Positions 1 to 11,332 of a stretch of 64,000 nucleotides of DNA are shown piece by piece; position 1 is the first letter of the stretch; each line of letters starts with the position of its first letter. The position numbers were made by a program, and so were the translations under genes. The notes below the pieces were generated by a model. It did no database searches and was not told where the DNA came from. It worked only from the letters and a program-made list of their open reading frames with translations. The stretch covers positions 3,534,001 to 3,598,000 of the forward strand of contig CADCXD010000004.1 in NCBI GenBank assembly GCA_902806575.1, written 5' to 3'. The DNA comes from Jackrogersella multiformis (lineage: Eukaryota > Ascomycota > Sordariomycetes > Xylariales > Hypoxylaceae).

Positions 1-411
1 AAGCTCGTAGCGGCCGAGGGCCGGGACGCGCTGGGCGAGCTGCTGAGGATGGCGACGTCCGCCAAGGTCTACGACCTGAGCTCGCTGCCCAAGGACAAGA
101 TGGCGTGGCGCCCCGCGAAGGCGACGCCGCAGTACCACGCGGCGAAGCAGGCCGAGGACTACACGGCGTGGAGGAGCTGGCAGCAGTCCATCATGCAAAA
201 GACCAAGGTGGTGCTCGGGGCCGAGCAGGGCCGGAAGAGGCAGCTGGACCTCGACCACGCCAAGTCGATGCGCAGGGCCGCAGCCAGGCTGCAGATCAGA
301 CTCCCCGACGCCGACGGCAAGGTCGTGCCCGGCCTGGCCGCCAGGGAGGTGCTGGTCGTCGGGTCGAGGGAGTGGGAGGGCTTGCAGGGCAGGGGAGGGC
401 CGGGCTTGTGA
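1..411 (+). CDS. 3' end of an unidentified protein gene
   Basis: An open frame runs from the first base of the window to a TGA at 409-411, giving 136 C-terminal residues of a protein whose start lies outside. The fragment is basic and rich in Ala, Arg and Lys, with no membrane segment or signal. The middle part (roughly residues 40-95) contains two Trp and many Gln/Lys and looks helical. I do not recognise the family. The third codon positions are strongly GC, as in the SEC65 and P450 genes nearby, which supports real coding. The stop is followed by ordinary non-coding sequence. The complete gene upstream would be needed for a function. Confidence 0.6.
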   Translation, partial: KLVAAEGRDALGELLRMATSAKVYDLSSLPKDKMAWRPAKATPQYHAAKQAEDYTAWRSWQQSIMQKTKVVLGAEQGRKRQLDLDHAKSMRRAAARLQIRLPDADGKVVPGLAAREVLVVGSREWEGLQGRGGPGL

Positions 412-962
412 AAGCGTGAACGTGAACGTGTACAGTACGGTGAAGAGCCGACCAGTGTTTGGACATACCTAGGAGATGGAAGGCCAGGGAGAGATCCATT
501 CGAGATACCCTTTATTCAGAATTGTATCATTACATCACATCACACCAACCACATCAACCAACTACTGCGGTGGAGGACATAGCGTATAGCGAGTGTTTGA
601 GTCACGTGGCGGTAATGAATAATGGATGATGTGTTTTTTTTATTGAAGCGTCTTCTAAACCGAAGATATATGATGATATATATTAGAGGTGGTTAGGTAT
701 CCGTAGATTCGTTTCGATGTAAGTCATTAGGACCCCGGCTGCCCGGGTACGTGATGTAGCATGGTGTGATAATTCTGAGTATTCGTACTTGCTGCAATGC
801 CCGCCTTTTGATATACGTACCCAGGTATATCAACTAGGCATGTCAAAGAGCACGATACCCTATGGATGTGGATGTATCTCGCCTCAGCCGGTCTGCAAAG
901 CACAAACACGCAAGCCCCTCGAGTAGGTTTTAGATTTTAGATTCCACCCTTCCCTTCCCTCC
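412..962. other. Intergenic, convergent 3' regions
   Basis: Tail-to-tail spacer between the partial gene at the left edge and SEC65. It contains AT-rich 3'-UTR-like sequence (TATATGATGATATATATTAG around 670-690) and no credible coding exon. Nothing else was seen. Confidence 0.6.
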
Positions 963-1895
963 TCACGCCCTGCCTTTTCCCTTCTTCCCCTTCTTCCCCC
1001 CACCACCTCCCCCTCCCCCACTCTCACTCGGCCCAGCACCCAACCCCATCATGCCAGGCCCCCCCGGCCCTCCGCCGCCCATACCCCCAAGCATACTCAT
1101 CATATCGGCTCCGGGCAGGCCACCCGCACCGCCCGCGCCGCCGGCTCCTCCCTGCATCTCGCGCATCATGTCCTTGAAGGCGTTCTCGCTGACGCCGCCG
1201 CCGGTCATGGCGGCGCTGTACGCCGGCAGCAGGTCGCCTATCTTCCAGCCCCGCGGCACCGCCGGCCGCGGCCACGGCTCCCCGTCCTCCGGCACCGAGA
1301 GCCCCGGCACGCGCACCCGCCGCAGCGCCTCCGAGCCGTCCGTCGTCGGGTGCGCTTGCAGGTGCTGCGCGACTAGGATGTACAGGTGGTGCTTGTTGTT
1401 GACTTGGGCGGCGTAGGGGTTCGCGTTTGCGCTGGGGGATTTGGAGGCAGAAGAGGATTTGGAGGTGGATTTGGACAGCTTGACGCGCACGCGCCCCGGG
1501 TTGGCCCAGTCCTTGGGGTGCACACGGTGGGCCTCGAAGACGGGGGAGAGCCGCAGGCCGGCGCAGGCGGCGGCGATCTCGCGGGCGAGCGGGTTGCGCA
1601 CGGCGAGGGCGCGGGGCACGCGCCGGCCCTCGGCGCGCGACCGCCCCGCGTCGAAGTACACCGGGTACAGCATCTGGTAGTCCTTGATGTCGCCCGCCTG
1701 CACCTGCTGCGCCGACGGGTGCTGCATCTGCGGCTGGGGGCGCGAGGCGGAGGCGGAGAAGGAGGCGGAAGGGGGGGGCGGTGCGGCGGCGACTTTCTGT
1801 CGTAGGATGTCGGATTCCACGAAGTCTTCGATGTCGCCCTCGCTGGGGTCCGACAGGTCGCTGTCGGAGACTTCTTCTATGCGTGCGTGCGACAT
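963..1895 (-). CDS. SEC65: Signal recognition particle subunit SRP19/Sec65
   Basis: Single-exon gene of 310 residues. SRP19 family proteins bind the tip of helices 6 and 8 of SRP RNA and help Srp54 assemble, so ribosomes making secretory proteins are targeted to the ER. The core at residues about 70-175 shows the family signature: a YPVYFDAGRSRAEGRRVP segment, then an AVRNPLAREI segment, and an HPKDWANPGRVRVKL segment that carries the conserved Pro-Gly-Arg RNA contact. The N-terminus is acidic (Ser/Asp/Glu rich), and the C-terminus is a Gly-rich run followed by a Lys-rich tail, as in other fungal Sec65 proteins. The GC-rich DNA leaves long open frames on the opposite strand, but only this one matches a family. 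The ATG is followed by the acidic start typical of fungal homologues. Confidence 0.93.
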   Translation of the reverse strand: MSHARIEEVSDSDLSDPSEGDIEDFVESDILRQKVAAAPPPPSASFSASASRPQPQMQHPSAQQVQAGDIKDYQMLYPVYFDAGRSRAEGRRVPRALAVRNPLAREIAAACAGLRLSPVFEAHRVHPKDWANPGRVRVKLSKSTSKSSSASKSPSANANPYAAQVNNKHHLYILVAQHLQAHPTTDGSEALRRVRVPGLSVPEDGEPWPRPAVPRGWKIGDLLPAYSAAMTGGGVSENAFKDMMREMQGGAGGAGGAGGLPGADMMSMLGGMGGGGPGGPGMMGLGAGPSESGGGGGGGGKKGKKGKGRA

Positions 1896-2752
1896 TTTGG
1901 GTGGTGGGTGGTGATGATATTGGTGAGGTGTAAGTTGTAAGTTGTAAGTTAAAGGTTGGATTTAGATATAGTTATGCGTGTTATGGGAATTTTAGATGTG
2001 GGGTCAATTGCCTCCAGCTACGTTGAGCTTCCCTGGTAGTGGGGTCGATAGGGCGGATAGTAGACGCTAGTCCTTAATTGGTTAGTGGCATTAGGTCTGT
2101 TCGGAGCCGTACAATTGGTACCTAGGTACTGTATAAATAGAAGTGATTCTCCCTTTCGGAAATCGCATGAAGGCTTCGGTATCAACTTTACACTTTCAAC
2201 TTTAGTTATAAAAAAATTTGAAAAGAAATTCGTATTTATCATCAATGCGGCTATTACTATTATAGTTTAATGATAGTTGCATACCACAATACTATCAATT
2301 CAAATAATTCGAGGAACATTGACCAAACGCAATAATTTAGGAATGTGAAGAATTGGTTCCAAACAGAAAAACGCAACGTAGTCGGTCGTTAATAGGCAAT
2401 TAAGTTGTTGTATCTGTGTCTAATCATCATAGGGGTATAAATACCTAAGTAGCAGCTTTTTCTTGAGCCCTATTTATACAAATATCTGGGATATATAAGA
2501 AATTCCCCTCGAATATTCGTAACAATCTTGTCCCTGACGATGGATCCCTTTCCGTTATAGGTCGGAGTTACGACTACACCTCCTTCAGGCTCCTTGCTTA
2601 CATGGCGACATGTTAGCCTGCGTAGGTACCTAGGGATCGTGGTTTCTTAAAGCCGTGATTCGCGTTTCCAAGCCCTTGTCTCTTACAATGTCATTTCTAA
2701 TCTCAAAGAGATTAAAGTGTCACGTCTCTTTCTGTTAAGGTCGAGATTCAGT
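1896..2752. other. Intergenic, divergent promoter region
   Basis: Head-to-head spacer between SEC65 (-) and the phosphodiesterase gene (+). It begins with a short GTTGTAAGTT-type repetition upstream of SEC65, becomes AT-rich, and contains a TAGGTACCTAGG palindrome near 2621-2633. No coding exon was identified. Confidence 0.55.
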
Positions 2753-3970
2753 ATGAATAGTGTTCCGCCAAGTGGGTGAATAAAATAGTTTTCTCACTTG
2801 TGGCAGTGAAGGTAACGATGTTCTCGCTGACTAATTCTCTCTACAGCAGCGCCATGGGCCGGCATCCGGGATACCAAGCCAACCCGGCTACCGCAGACCA
2901 TTGCCCATCGCGGTAACATGGCTGCGTTTCCGGAGAACACGATGGTGGCGTTTCGAAGTGCTGTGGAAGTAGGTGCCCACGCCATCGAAACCGATGTCCA
3001 TCTCTCGAGAGACGGTGTCATTGTACTCTCACATGTTAGTATCTATCTCTAGATTTCCTATAATGTGTTTCGAATAGCTAACGACATTTATAGGATGCTT
3101 TGCTGAAGCGTTGTTTTGGAAAAATCTCAAAGGTTGCAGATTGTGACTGGGCTGAGTTAAGTACGCTCCGTACCATACGAGAGCCGAAACAACCTATGCC
3201 TCGTTTGGTGGATTTGTTCGAGTACTTGGCCCAGCCAGGGAATGAGCATATATGGGTCCTCCTCGATATCAAAGTATGCCAAATGAAATCAATTAGGACG
3301 ACTTATATGTCTTTGTCGATCGGCTAGGGATGTGTTCTAATACTTCCACATAGGTAGACGACGACGCAACCGAGCTTTTAACTCGTCTAGCGGAAACCAT
3401 TGCATCTACGCCAACACCGCGGCCTTGGAACCAACGACTCCTACTTGGCTTTTGGGATGTAAGTCTCTAACACGGAACATCCATTTCAGAAAAAAAATCG
3501 TAACTCGTCAGCAGGCACACTACGTGGGATTATGCCTTAGAATCCTCCCAGGCTTCCCGCTTGCATTTCAGGGGTGGTCGGTCCCGTATACTTCTGCCAT
3601 GATGGTGGTTCCCAACTTAAATCTCGACATGTTTTGTCACACCCTCGCAACACGTAACGGGTCCAGGCTCCTATCAGAAGCTAAAAAGCAGGGCCGGTTG
3701 GTATTCTCGTGGACTCTGAAAGAGGAGGAATGGATGGAGTTGAGCATACGTCAGGGGGTAGACGGTGTGGTAACCGACGATCCAAAACTCTTCCTCGAGA
3801 TATGCGACCGTTGGCCAAGAACCCAGGCGCGGAAGTGGTTTACCAAGCGGACGGCGAGGCAGGCTGCTGAATGGGCATTCTTCTGTTCTTTAATGTTCAT
3901 CATAAGAACTATGCACTTCTTTACACGGGGCTCGCCTCGGACACGTGTGAGGAGGTCACTCGGGGTTTAA
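2753..3970 (+). CDS. Glycerophosphodiester phosphodiesterase, Pgc1-like
   Basis: Five-exon model: a tentative first exon 2753-2771, then 2847-3034, 3094-3273, 3354-3458 and 3515-3970. The GDPD fold hydrolyses glycerophosphodiester bonds; the yeast relative Pgc1 degrades phosphatidylglycerol at mitochondria and lipid droplets. The protein opens with QTIAHRGN, then FPENTMVAF, then AIETDVHLSRDG and LSHD, which hold the catalytic His-Arg, Glu and Asp metal ligands and the second His. The end of the fold is visible as VDGVVTDDP. A C-terminal hydrophobic stretch (about WAFFCSLMFIIRTMHFF) is probably a membrane anchor, as in Pgc1. Phases agree across exons 2 to 5. The last acceptor is a CAGCAG tandem, so one Gln may be optional. 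The first exon is weak: it relies on a GTGGGT donor, and the true start could differ. Confidence 0.8.
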
Positions 3971-4907
3971 GACTTGCATGTTGGTCTCGACCATTGAGCA
4001 AGAGAGCACGCCTGGTTAGAATCTGAGAGAAGACTATTGTGTCATTACTCGACACTTATATACGGTAGATATAGATACCTAGATACCTAAATAATTAGGG
4101 GTTAGAGGAATGATAACTAGATACATAAATACGTAATCTCTATACGATTCAGGGGAGGAGGGCAAGCCATTTTAAAGGATGAGTTCAGCCTGTGCTTTCG
4201 TGTTGATCGCATCGACTTTCTCACTTTGAAGTAGATCAGATCGAGCCTCCCGAATCATTATGGTACGCCATTATGAACTGCCGGTATCCCTATTTTGATC
4301 ATCTCTCATGAGCTTCTATGTAGCTCGAGTCTAGCCTTCTGTCATGCAAATTAAACAACTCCAAGCCCATCCAACAGGTGTGTATTAAAATGACAGCTAT
4401 CCCAATGCCCATCTATTGGCAGTAGCACAATGAATAACCCCAACCGACCAGTCTAGCCACCTGACTTCACATTAAAGCGTCGCTGGTACTTAAATAAAGG
4501 CCAAGATATGTTCTAGTGGAGGATTCGTTGGTCGTAACGCTTCCATCCCCTCACGAATTCATAAGCAGCATTCAACACCATCCAAGTGCCGAAGCCTTGG
4601 GTATTGCTTAGCGAGGATGGGTAAATTACATTGGAAATCCAATTATCGCCATGCTCACCCACATAGCGGATCGTGCCGTGCCTATCACGGCGATTGGCAT
4701 CCCTCCATTTACCAAGGCAGATATACGACGAGTCTGATATGTCAGCTGGCATCACCCCGCTCTCCCGAGCGACTTGCGAGCCGCGCAAATGTAGCTATGC
4801 TATGGGAGGAGAGCGACGAACGAGTATTTATGTATGGACTTGCTTGGCCTACAGCTCCCATGGTTACCTAGCCCTCGCCAATGGTATCGGAAAGGAGCAC
4901 CTACAAA
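3971..4907. other. Intergenic before the P450
   Basis: Spacer between two plus-strand genes. It contains an AT-rich 3' region with repeated TAGATACCTA units near 4065-4090, and one minus-strand open frame described separately. No other structure was seen. Confidence 0.5.
4513..4788 (-). CDS. Orphan open frame, possible gene remnant
   Basis: A 91-codon frame ending in TAG at 4513. Its composition is protein-like, with six Trp, regular Gly and Asn, and a block reading NWISNVIYPSS then GFGTWMVLNAA. The frame has no secretion signal of its own, and the sequence upstream on this strand offers possible acceptor sites but no exon that I could join with confidence. It may be the last exon of a small gene or a decayed relic. 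I do not recognise the family. It sits divergently beside the P450 and would share its promoter. Confidence 0.25.
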   Translation of the reverse strand: MRGSQVARESGVMPADISDSSYICLGKWRDANRRDRHGTIRYVGEHGDNWISNVIYPSSLSNTQGFGTWMVLNAAYEFVRGWKRYDQRILH

Positions 4908-6697
4908 ATGTCATCGAACATCCTCCAGCTCGCGGAGCCCTTCCGAAACACCACTCTGCTAGAGTTCTCGACGTTCGCGGTTCTACTGGTGAGGCTCGCC
5001 CAGACAAACGCTCGGCGTGGTTTCGTAGGTACTTATTAGCTAAACTCCGTGCCAGCTGTCCGCGCTGGGAATCGCCAGGGCTATATACAATGTCTTCTTC
5101 CACCCCCTGGCCGCCATGCCGGGCCCGATGCTCTACGCCCTCTCGCCTCTCCCCATAAGCTGGTCGCGGTACCAGGGCAGGCTGCCGTACACCTTCGCCG
5201 AGCTGCACGAGAATTACGGCGCCACGGTGCGCGTCGGGCCGGACGAGGTGTCCTGCGCCGGGCCCTCGGCCTTCAAGGACGTGTACGGGCCGCGCCACGG
5301 CAGGGGCGGGCCCCTCACCCGCGACACGCGCACCGCGACGCTCAAGGACATCTTCGGCGCCGTGGGCATGTTCCAGGCCGACGCGAAGGACCACGCGCGC
5401 ATCCGCCGCCAGCTCAACCCCGCCTTCTCGGAGAAGGCGTCGCGCGAGCAGGAGCCGCTGGTCGCGGGCTACATCGACGCCATGGTGCGCAAGCTGCGGG
5501 GCGCCGCGGCCGGCGGCCGCCCCGTCGACGTCGAGAAGTACACCATGTGGGCCACGTTCGACATCCAGGGCGACCTGGTCTTCGGCTCGGACGTGTTCCG
5601 GTGCACGGCCGAGGAGCGCTACCACCCGTGGATCAACACCAGCATCACGTACTTCACGGGGGGCGTGTACGCGCACGCGCTGAACGACGTCTCGCCGTGG
5701 GCGCTGTGGGTCTGGCGGACGCTGCTCACGCCGCGCGGCATCGCCGCCGCCAACCGGTACCACGTGGCGACGACGCTGGCGCTGGTGGACAGGCGCATGG
5801 CGATGACGGCGGCGCACCCGGACTACATGTCGTTCATCGCGGGCGCGGGCCGCGGCGGCGAGGTGCTGAGCCAGCAGCAGATGTACGCCAACGCGCAGAT
5901 GCTGGTGATGGCGGGGTCGGAGACGGTGGCCACGGCCTCGGCCACGACGCTGTACCTGCTGCTGGCGCACCCCTCCGCCATGGCCCGCGCGCGGCGCGAG
6001 GTGCGGGCCGCGTTCGCGTCGGAGAGCGGCATCACGGCCGCGTCCGTCGCGCAGCTGCCGTTCCTGCTCGCCGCTATCGATGAGTCCATGCGCGTGTGGC
6101 CGCCCGTCGCTACCTCTTTCAACCCCCGCCAGGTGCCGGCCGGCGGGTGCACCGTGGACGGGTATTTCATCCCCGAGGGCGCCGTCGTCGGTATTCATAA
6201 CCATGCTGTCGGCCGCTTGGAGAGGTACTTCAAGGATGCGAAGAAGTTCGTCCCTGAGCGGTGGCTGGGCGACGAGAGGTACGCCGGGGATGCCAGGGAG
6301 CTGTTCCAGGTGAGCGTGGCTTCCAATCCCATTTGTTTGTCTATGATATCTATGTCCTCTCGCTTCGTGACTTAAGACTATGCTCTTTTGCGAGATGGTG
6401 TCCTAAAGAGTGGAGTGGGGCCACATCTTTCTGTATTGCAATTGAGATGTAGAGCATACCCCCAGACCGAGCAGATGCTGACATAGATGATCGCAGCCGT
6501 TCAGCGCGGGGCCGCTGAATTGCATCGGGCTCACGATGGGGCGCATGGAGACGCGCGTGATCTTAGCCAAGCTTATTTACAACTTCGACATCGAGCTGAT
6601 GCCCGAATGTAGCAACTGGCTCGAGAACCAGAAGAACTACATAGCGTGGCACAAGCCGCCGTTGATGGTGAGGCTGACGCCGGTGGAGAGATCCTAG
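4908..6697 (+). CDS. Cytochrome P450 monooxygenase, atypical heme loop
   Basis: Three exons, 4908-4988, 5056-6309 and 6497-6697, joined in phase give 511 residues, a normal microsomal P450 length. Exon 1 plus the start of exon 2 supply the membrane anchor (FAVLL joined to LSALGIARAIYNVFFHPL), followed by a Pro-Gly-Pro hinge. The I-helix AGSET is near residue 313, the K-helix ExxR (ESMR) near 370, and PERW near 427. The heme loop in exon 3 reads FSAGPLNCIG, with the thiolate Cys at 454. In the consensus FxxGxRxCxG, position 452 should be Arg but is Leu. The enzyme should hydroxylate or otherwise oxidise a small lipophilic substrate in the ER; the substrate cannot be told from sequence. Coding DNA is far richer in GC than its surroundings. 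No other biosynthetic gene lies next to it. Confidence 0.92.
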
Positions 6698-8137
6698 GTA
6701 CACAGGATAGTATCTGTGAAGGCTGTTAGGTGCGGAGTTGGTTGCCGGAGTAGGAGGTATGCATGATGTGCACTTGTATACGATTAGTGATTCGTACATA
6801 AGTATGCAAAAGGATTAGAAGATATGCTTACCAAAGAGTCACCACCATGATCGACGATGACGCTGGGGAGAGATCAACGCAAGCTTCGCAGCCTACCTGA
6901 GGTAGATAGGACACACCGCCCCTTATCGTGGTATCGGGCCTGTTTCTGCGCACGGCGAATCATATAGTCGTATGCGAGGTCATTTGGTGTGATTTTGATG
7001 TGATGTGATATGTACAACCCTCTCTGCAGAGGCGCGGTATTCCAGCCTTTGGTCCGATATCAAACTTGCATGACATGATGTGCATCTGGAGATGTATTAT
7101 GGGATCGTGTGGTATAGTGCAGAAACTGCTTCTACCCTAGGATATAGGGAGAAGCATAAATTACGACTATACTTCCGTCGTTATGTATAATCTCAGTAAC
7201 GATGGTACCTTATAGGTGAAGACTCCTTCGCTATGCATACATCATATGCTGTAAGAAAGGAGATTCATATCCTATAAGAGAATTAGTTTTGAAATCCTAT
7301 AAAGCTCCAAGAAAGCTAAAGAGGTATTCCTTTTACTCACGGTTATACAGATCAGCACACTCGAAATAGATACGTCTTAAAATACTCCTACACATCTAGC
7401 GACATGCAGACGAGTTACCAAATTAGTGTATTACGAGAGATCAAACGACATTTGTCTGTTGAACACTACTCTGTGTATAATCTCGAAAATTTGAGATGTT
7501 CACCCGAGGTAAAAAGGTTCGAAAAAATAACTTTCAAGATGTTAGCCTCAATAAATCACGAATCTTGTCTCATTCCATGTTAGGTAGGTTCATGAAACGT
7601 ACCTTGCCACCATTGCCAAGGTAGTTTTCACTCAAATGAGTTAAATAGGATCTAATAGCCTGCAGAACCTTGTGGCCGAGATGAATATTTATTGCATCCA
7701 TGGTTGAAGGGAATCATGTCCAAGATCAATACCTCTCTAGCATTTTGCTTCGCAAAACCTTACCATGTGTTACTTTCTCTCCGTTACGTAGGTGAGTTAA
7801 CATAACTCAATATTACGATTACATATATACAGCGAAGACTGTTCCTGAGACCTTGCGGGTATACTCGTTAGTTGACCCATATTTGGCTTCTCCTTTGATT
7901 TAGGAGAACACGCACCTATTATCGAGCCAAATCCATTTCTATGCATTCCGTGCCCCTGTCCATGTAGCCGATTGATACGGACCAGTCCAGCTCCGTCCGA
8001 TGCCTAACACCCCTTTCATGAAATAGAACACCTCGTATAAACCAACACCATGATTTCTCGTGCGTACTCGCACAAGCCTATTCCCAGCTCCTTCACTATG
8101 CTAGAGCCTCCCTCCCCTATAAGGGCTTCTACCTTTC
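6698..8137. other. Intergenic, no gene seen
   Basis: AT-rich convergent spacer between the P450 and phosphatidylinositol synthase. There is no open frame of useful length and no domain-like translation on either strand. It could hold decayed sequence, but I saw no repeat pair. Confidence 0.5.
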
Positions 8138-9301
8138 CTAAGCAGCCTTCCCGTTCTTCTTCTTGGGTAGTCCAAGTTTTCTTCTCGCCGCAACATCACC
8201 TTCGGCTAGCCATCTGCTCGCCTTAACCATCTGGAGAACGTTAAAGAACTGCTTAAGCGCCATGATAGGGGCGCTGATCCCGGCGAGGATCCAAGGAAGG
8301 GTAGAATCCATCTTATTCGCGCGCGCCATCTCCAAAGCGCCGGCGCTGTAAGGGTTGGTAAATAGCTGGTGGAGCACCGAGCTGTTAACTTGCGCCCCGG
8401 TCTGGATAGCGGCGGCCTTGGACTGGCCAAGGGGCTCGAGCAGCTGCGGCGACAAAAGTGGAGATGAAAAGGAGAGTAGGTATAAGGCGATGAAGAAGAG
8501 TTCGTTGAGAGCGCAGCATAAGAAGAGGACAGTCTAAGATCTGGTAAGCTGAAGATCAGGTGAAGCTTCGGAAATGGAAGAGACAAACCTTGTTGGTATA
8601 GTATAAGTTTAATAGCCAACTCCTTGACTTGTCTACACTCTTGTGGCTAGTATCCGAACCGGCCATAGCAAGCGTTGCGTACATGTGCATATAATGGCTC
8701 GCAAAATCTACAGAAATCAAGCTCTGGAATATGATGGCCCATCGCGGGAACGCGGAAGACAAGAAGACGAGCAAGCACGAGGTGGTGCATCGATCTGTTA
8801 CCATGTCTAGGACGGCGCCAAACTTGGTAGATTGCTGGAAATAGCGAGCCGCGTACCCGTCAAGGGCGTCGAGGAGACACGAGATACTATATAGTAGAGA
8901 GCACGTGCGAGGGTGAAGGGGCATGTAGTATAGAGACGCGATGGCGAGGACGATGCGAAAATAGCCTGTTTAGTTGAAGTATTAGATTAGACCAAGCTAC
9001 CAAGTATAAGACGCACAGAAGAGGGACATTGCGCAGCTAAAAACGCATGTGGCTTTCGCGATGATCGGAAGAGGCGCATACCTATGATGTTAGGCCAGAA
9101 TACGAATATATTCTCTCGAGGGGAGTCATCCACTTTGGAATCTGATAGCGCAACAGCTTGACCATGTCCATTGCTGTTGCTACCGTTGCCGTTTATGGCG
9201 ACTCCGTCGACGTCGGATTTGATATTGGATTTAGTAGGAGTATCGTTTGCAGCGGCTGCTGCTTCCAGAGCGGCCTGCCGCCTGGTTCTTCTCTCAGACA
9301 T
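8138..9301 (-). CDS. PIS1: CDP-diacylglycerol--inositol 3-phosphatidyltransferase
   Basis: Three exons on the minus strand (9301-9082, 8965-8589, 8533-8138) give 330 residues with all phases consistent. The enzyme makes phosphatidylinositol from CDP-diacylglycerol and myo-inositol in the ER membrane. The CDP-alcohol phosphotransferase signature is exact: Asp109-Gly110, Ala113-Arg114, Gly123, Asp127 and Asp131, spaced D-G-x2-A-R-x8-G-x3-D-x3-D. Several hydrophobic segments follow, including a block after the second intron reading LFFIALYLLSF. The C-terminus is lysine-rich (KKKNGKAA). The first 65 or so residues are a hydrophilic, Asn/Ser/Gly-rich extension that yeast Pis1 (220 residues) lacks; longer N-termini are common in filamentous fungi. 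Confidence 0.95.
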
Positions 9302-9620
9302 GACGAAATTCCCTTGAAGGTGGCGAAAGGCGGCGAAAGGTGCAGAAGAAGAGGGAATAGAAGATATGGTATCCAGGTATTTATTTATAATGAGCTGAAA
9401 AGATGTTCAGAGGTTAGCGCTCAGCTTCGAGGCACCGGCGGCGTGCCGAGGTGACGTTCTTGTGGTGCGATATGATATGGTATGATAAGCCTCCGTGGAA
9501 TGGAAAAGAAAGGAGAGAGAATATGAAGATGTAAAGTGTAAAGTGTAAAGAGTAATACAAAGGTAGGAATGGGGTGAACAAATCAAGCAGATAAGAAATC
9601 AAAAGAAGACCAGGAGTTGA

Positions 9621-9667
9621 TAAGTTTAAGTTTAAGTTTAAGTTTAAGTTGTTCTGTTCTGTTCTGA
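9621..9667. repeat. Short tandem repeats TTTAAG and GTTCT
   Basis: Consecutive TTTAAG units (9621-9650) run straight into GTTCT units (9651-9667). They are simple-sequence repeats in the 5' flank of PIS1. Confidence 0.85.
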
Positions 9668-11280
9668 TTCTGGTTCGTTAGTTGTTCTGATAAGGAAACT
9701 GAAAGTTTCGGCTGAGTCGGGAAGGACGGATAGAGAGAAACGTAGTTGCCAGTTGCCAGGGATCGCGTCAACCGTGAGATTGATTGATTTGATTAAAGAG
9801 CTGTCGAGGCTGCCGGACCCGCAATTATTTACTACCTAGGAAAACTATATAGATAAGGCTGCAGGTGTCCTCTATCTACCTAGGTACCTCTAGGTAGGTG
9901 TAGGTATCTAGGTACCTAATCTACATCTTAAAATTGATAACGTTAGCGTATTTATGTATGTACCCAAGTACCTAGCTACACTAGGTACACTCAAGTGCTA
10001 ATAGCTGCGAACCTTGGAAGTTATCGAAAATTGTAATTCGGGACGGGACGATCAACGCCCTGCCTGTTTGTATACCGTCCTGTCTGCCGCCTTCCGCCTT
10101 CCTGCTGCATCTCCTTCCTTCACATGAGCATCAGTCGCATTGAGGAGCTGCCGTGCTACAGCATTGGAAGCCGCGAGGTTATCGCTATTCGGTGTACCGC
10201 AGCGTGAAGGACCAATCGTAGACTGAGCACGTATAAAACCTACTTACCTACCTGGTACCTAGGCAGTCACCAGCTTCACCCTTCGGTTCTTTCTTTAACC
10301 ACAAGTACAAACACCTCTATTCGATTCATGCCTCTATGGTAGGTACCTACCTATAAGCTCAAGTTGAAAATGAGTTGTCGCACTCCATCTTGGCACCAGA
10401 GATTACCCATCGAGTCATGGTTCATGGCATACACAAAGGTGACGTTGCTAGGTTCCTCTCCTGATTGTCACGACGGCCTTTGTGTATACAGAAACTCGCC
10501 TTGGAAGGATCCCGGTTGGCGATAGGTGATATCAAAGACATGGCTTCCGAGTACCTAGGTAACATTCGCCTACAATAGAAGACTGCGAGATGTTGCTTTA
10601 ACTTCCTCAAAGACGGGGTTAGGGGTATATCTACTATTCTTGAGGGGTGTAATATCCCGGACGAGATCTTCGACACCATCTTACTATGAATCCTAACGGC
10701 GTTGGTATAGTGTGTAAGAAGGTTGTTCCAGACCTTTCTAAAAGTCGGATCATTATAAAGTCCATTAGTCTTGTTCTTTTTAGAGCCGGGCTAGAAATAG
10801 AACAAAGGATCCATAGAATTCGCGTTTCGAGGAAGAAGGATGAGAATAAAACAGTCAGCAGATTGGACAGTCGCAACTCTGGCGCCTCATAGATATTGGA
10901 GATGATTCAGATCATTACTACTATATTAGCCCTTTTTAAGACTGGAGACGTAATTCTCACCTATTATGTATAGGAATCCCGATATGATATCCCGATAGGA
11001 TTCTACTTAGGTACCTAAGAGGCACATAATTTCCAAGGTTATAATGTTGGCTGGCGAGTTGCGTGCCTACCTCCGTACCTAAGTAACCAAGGGTATCGCT
11101 GTACCAGATATGTTATGAAGGATGGAAATATACCTAGGTAGGTAGGTGCCCAGGTAGGTAGTCTCTACTTCGAACGAGGGGCATTTAAAGGCATTTCTGC
11201 TATAAAGTCCCACCTCCTTTAGGTTAGCACATGTAATTATCCCAGTACTGGGTACTTCGTACATGCCCAGATGGCTTGCT

Positions 11281-11332
11281 ACCTAGGTACATACCTAGGC
11301 TGCCAAGTACCAGGTACCTAGGTAGGTAGGCT
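11281..11332. repeat. Cluster of CCTAGG/GGTACC palindromic motifs
   Basis: A dense example of the dispersed motif: ACCTAGGTAC, ATACCTAGGC, then CAGGTACCTAGGTAGGTAGG. The unit is self-complementary (TACCTAGGTA) and recurs in most gaps between genes and in a few introns or UTRs, but I did not see it in coding exons. Confidence 0.8.

Noticed and set aside
1024..1805. Several 80-140-codon frames overlapping SEC65 on both strands
   Set aside because: They are low-complexity Pro/Gly/Arg shadows of the GC-rich SEC65 coding sequence.
4864..6204. A 446-codon open frame on the minus strand opposite the P450, and a 344-codon one in another plus frame (5049-6083)
   Set aside because: Both are Arg/Gly/Ala/His-rich products of GC-rich third positions of the P450; neither shows any domain.
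10422..10892. Overlapping frames on both strands in the region before pyrG
   Set aside because: No family resemblance, no consistent splice structure and two strands equally open.
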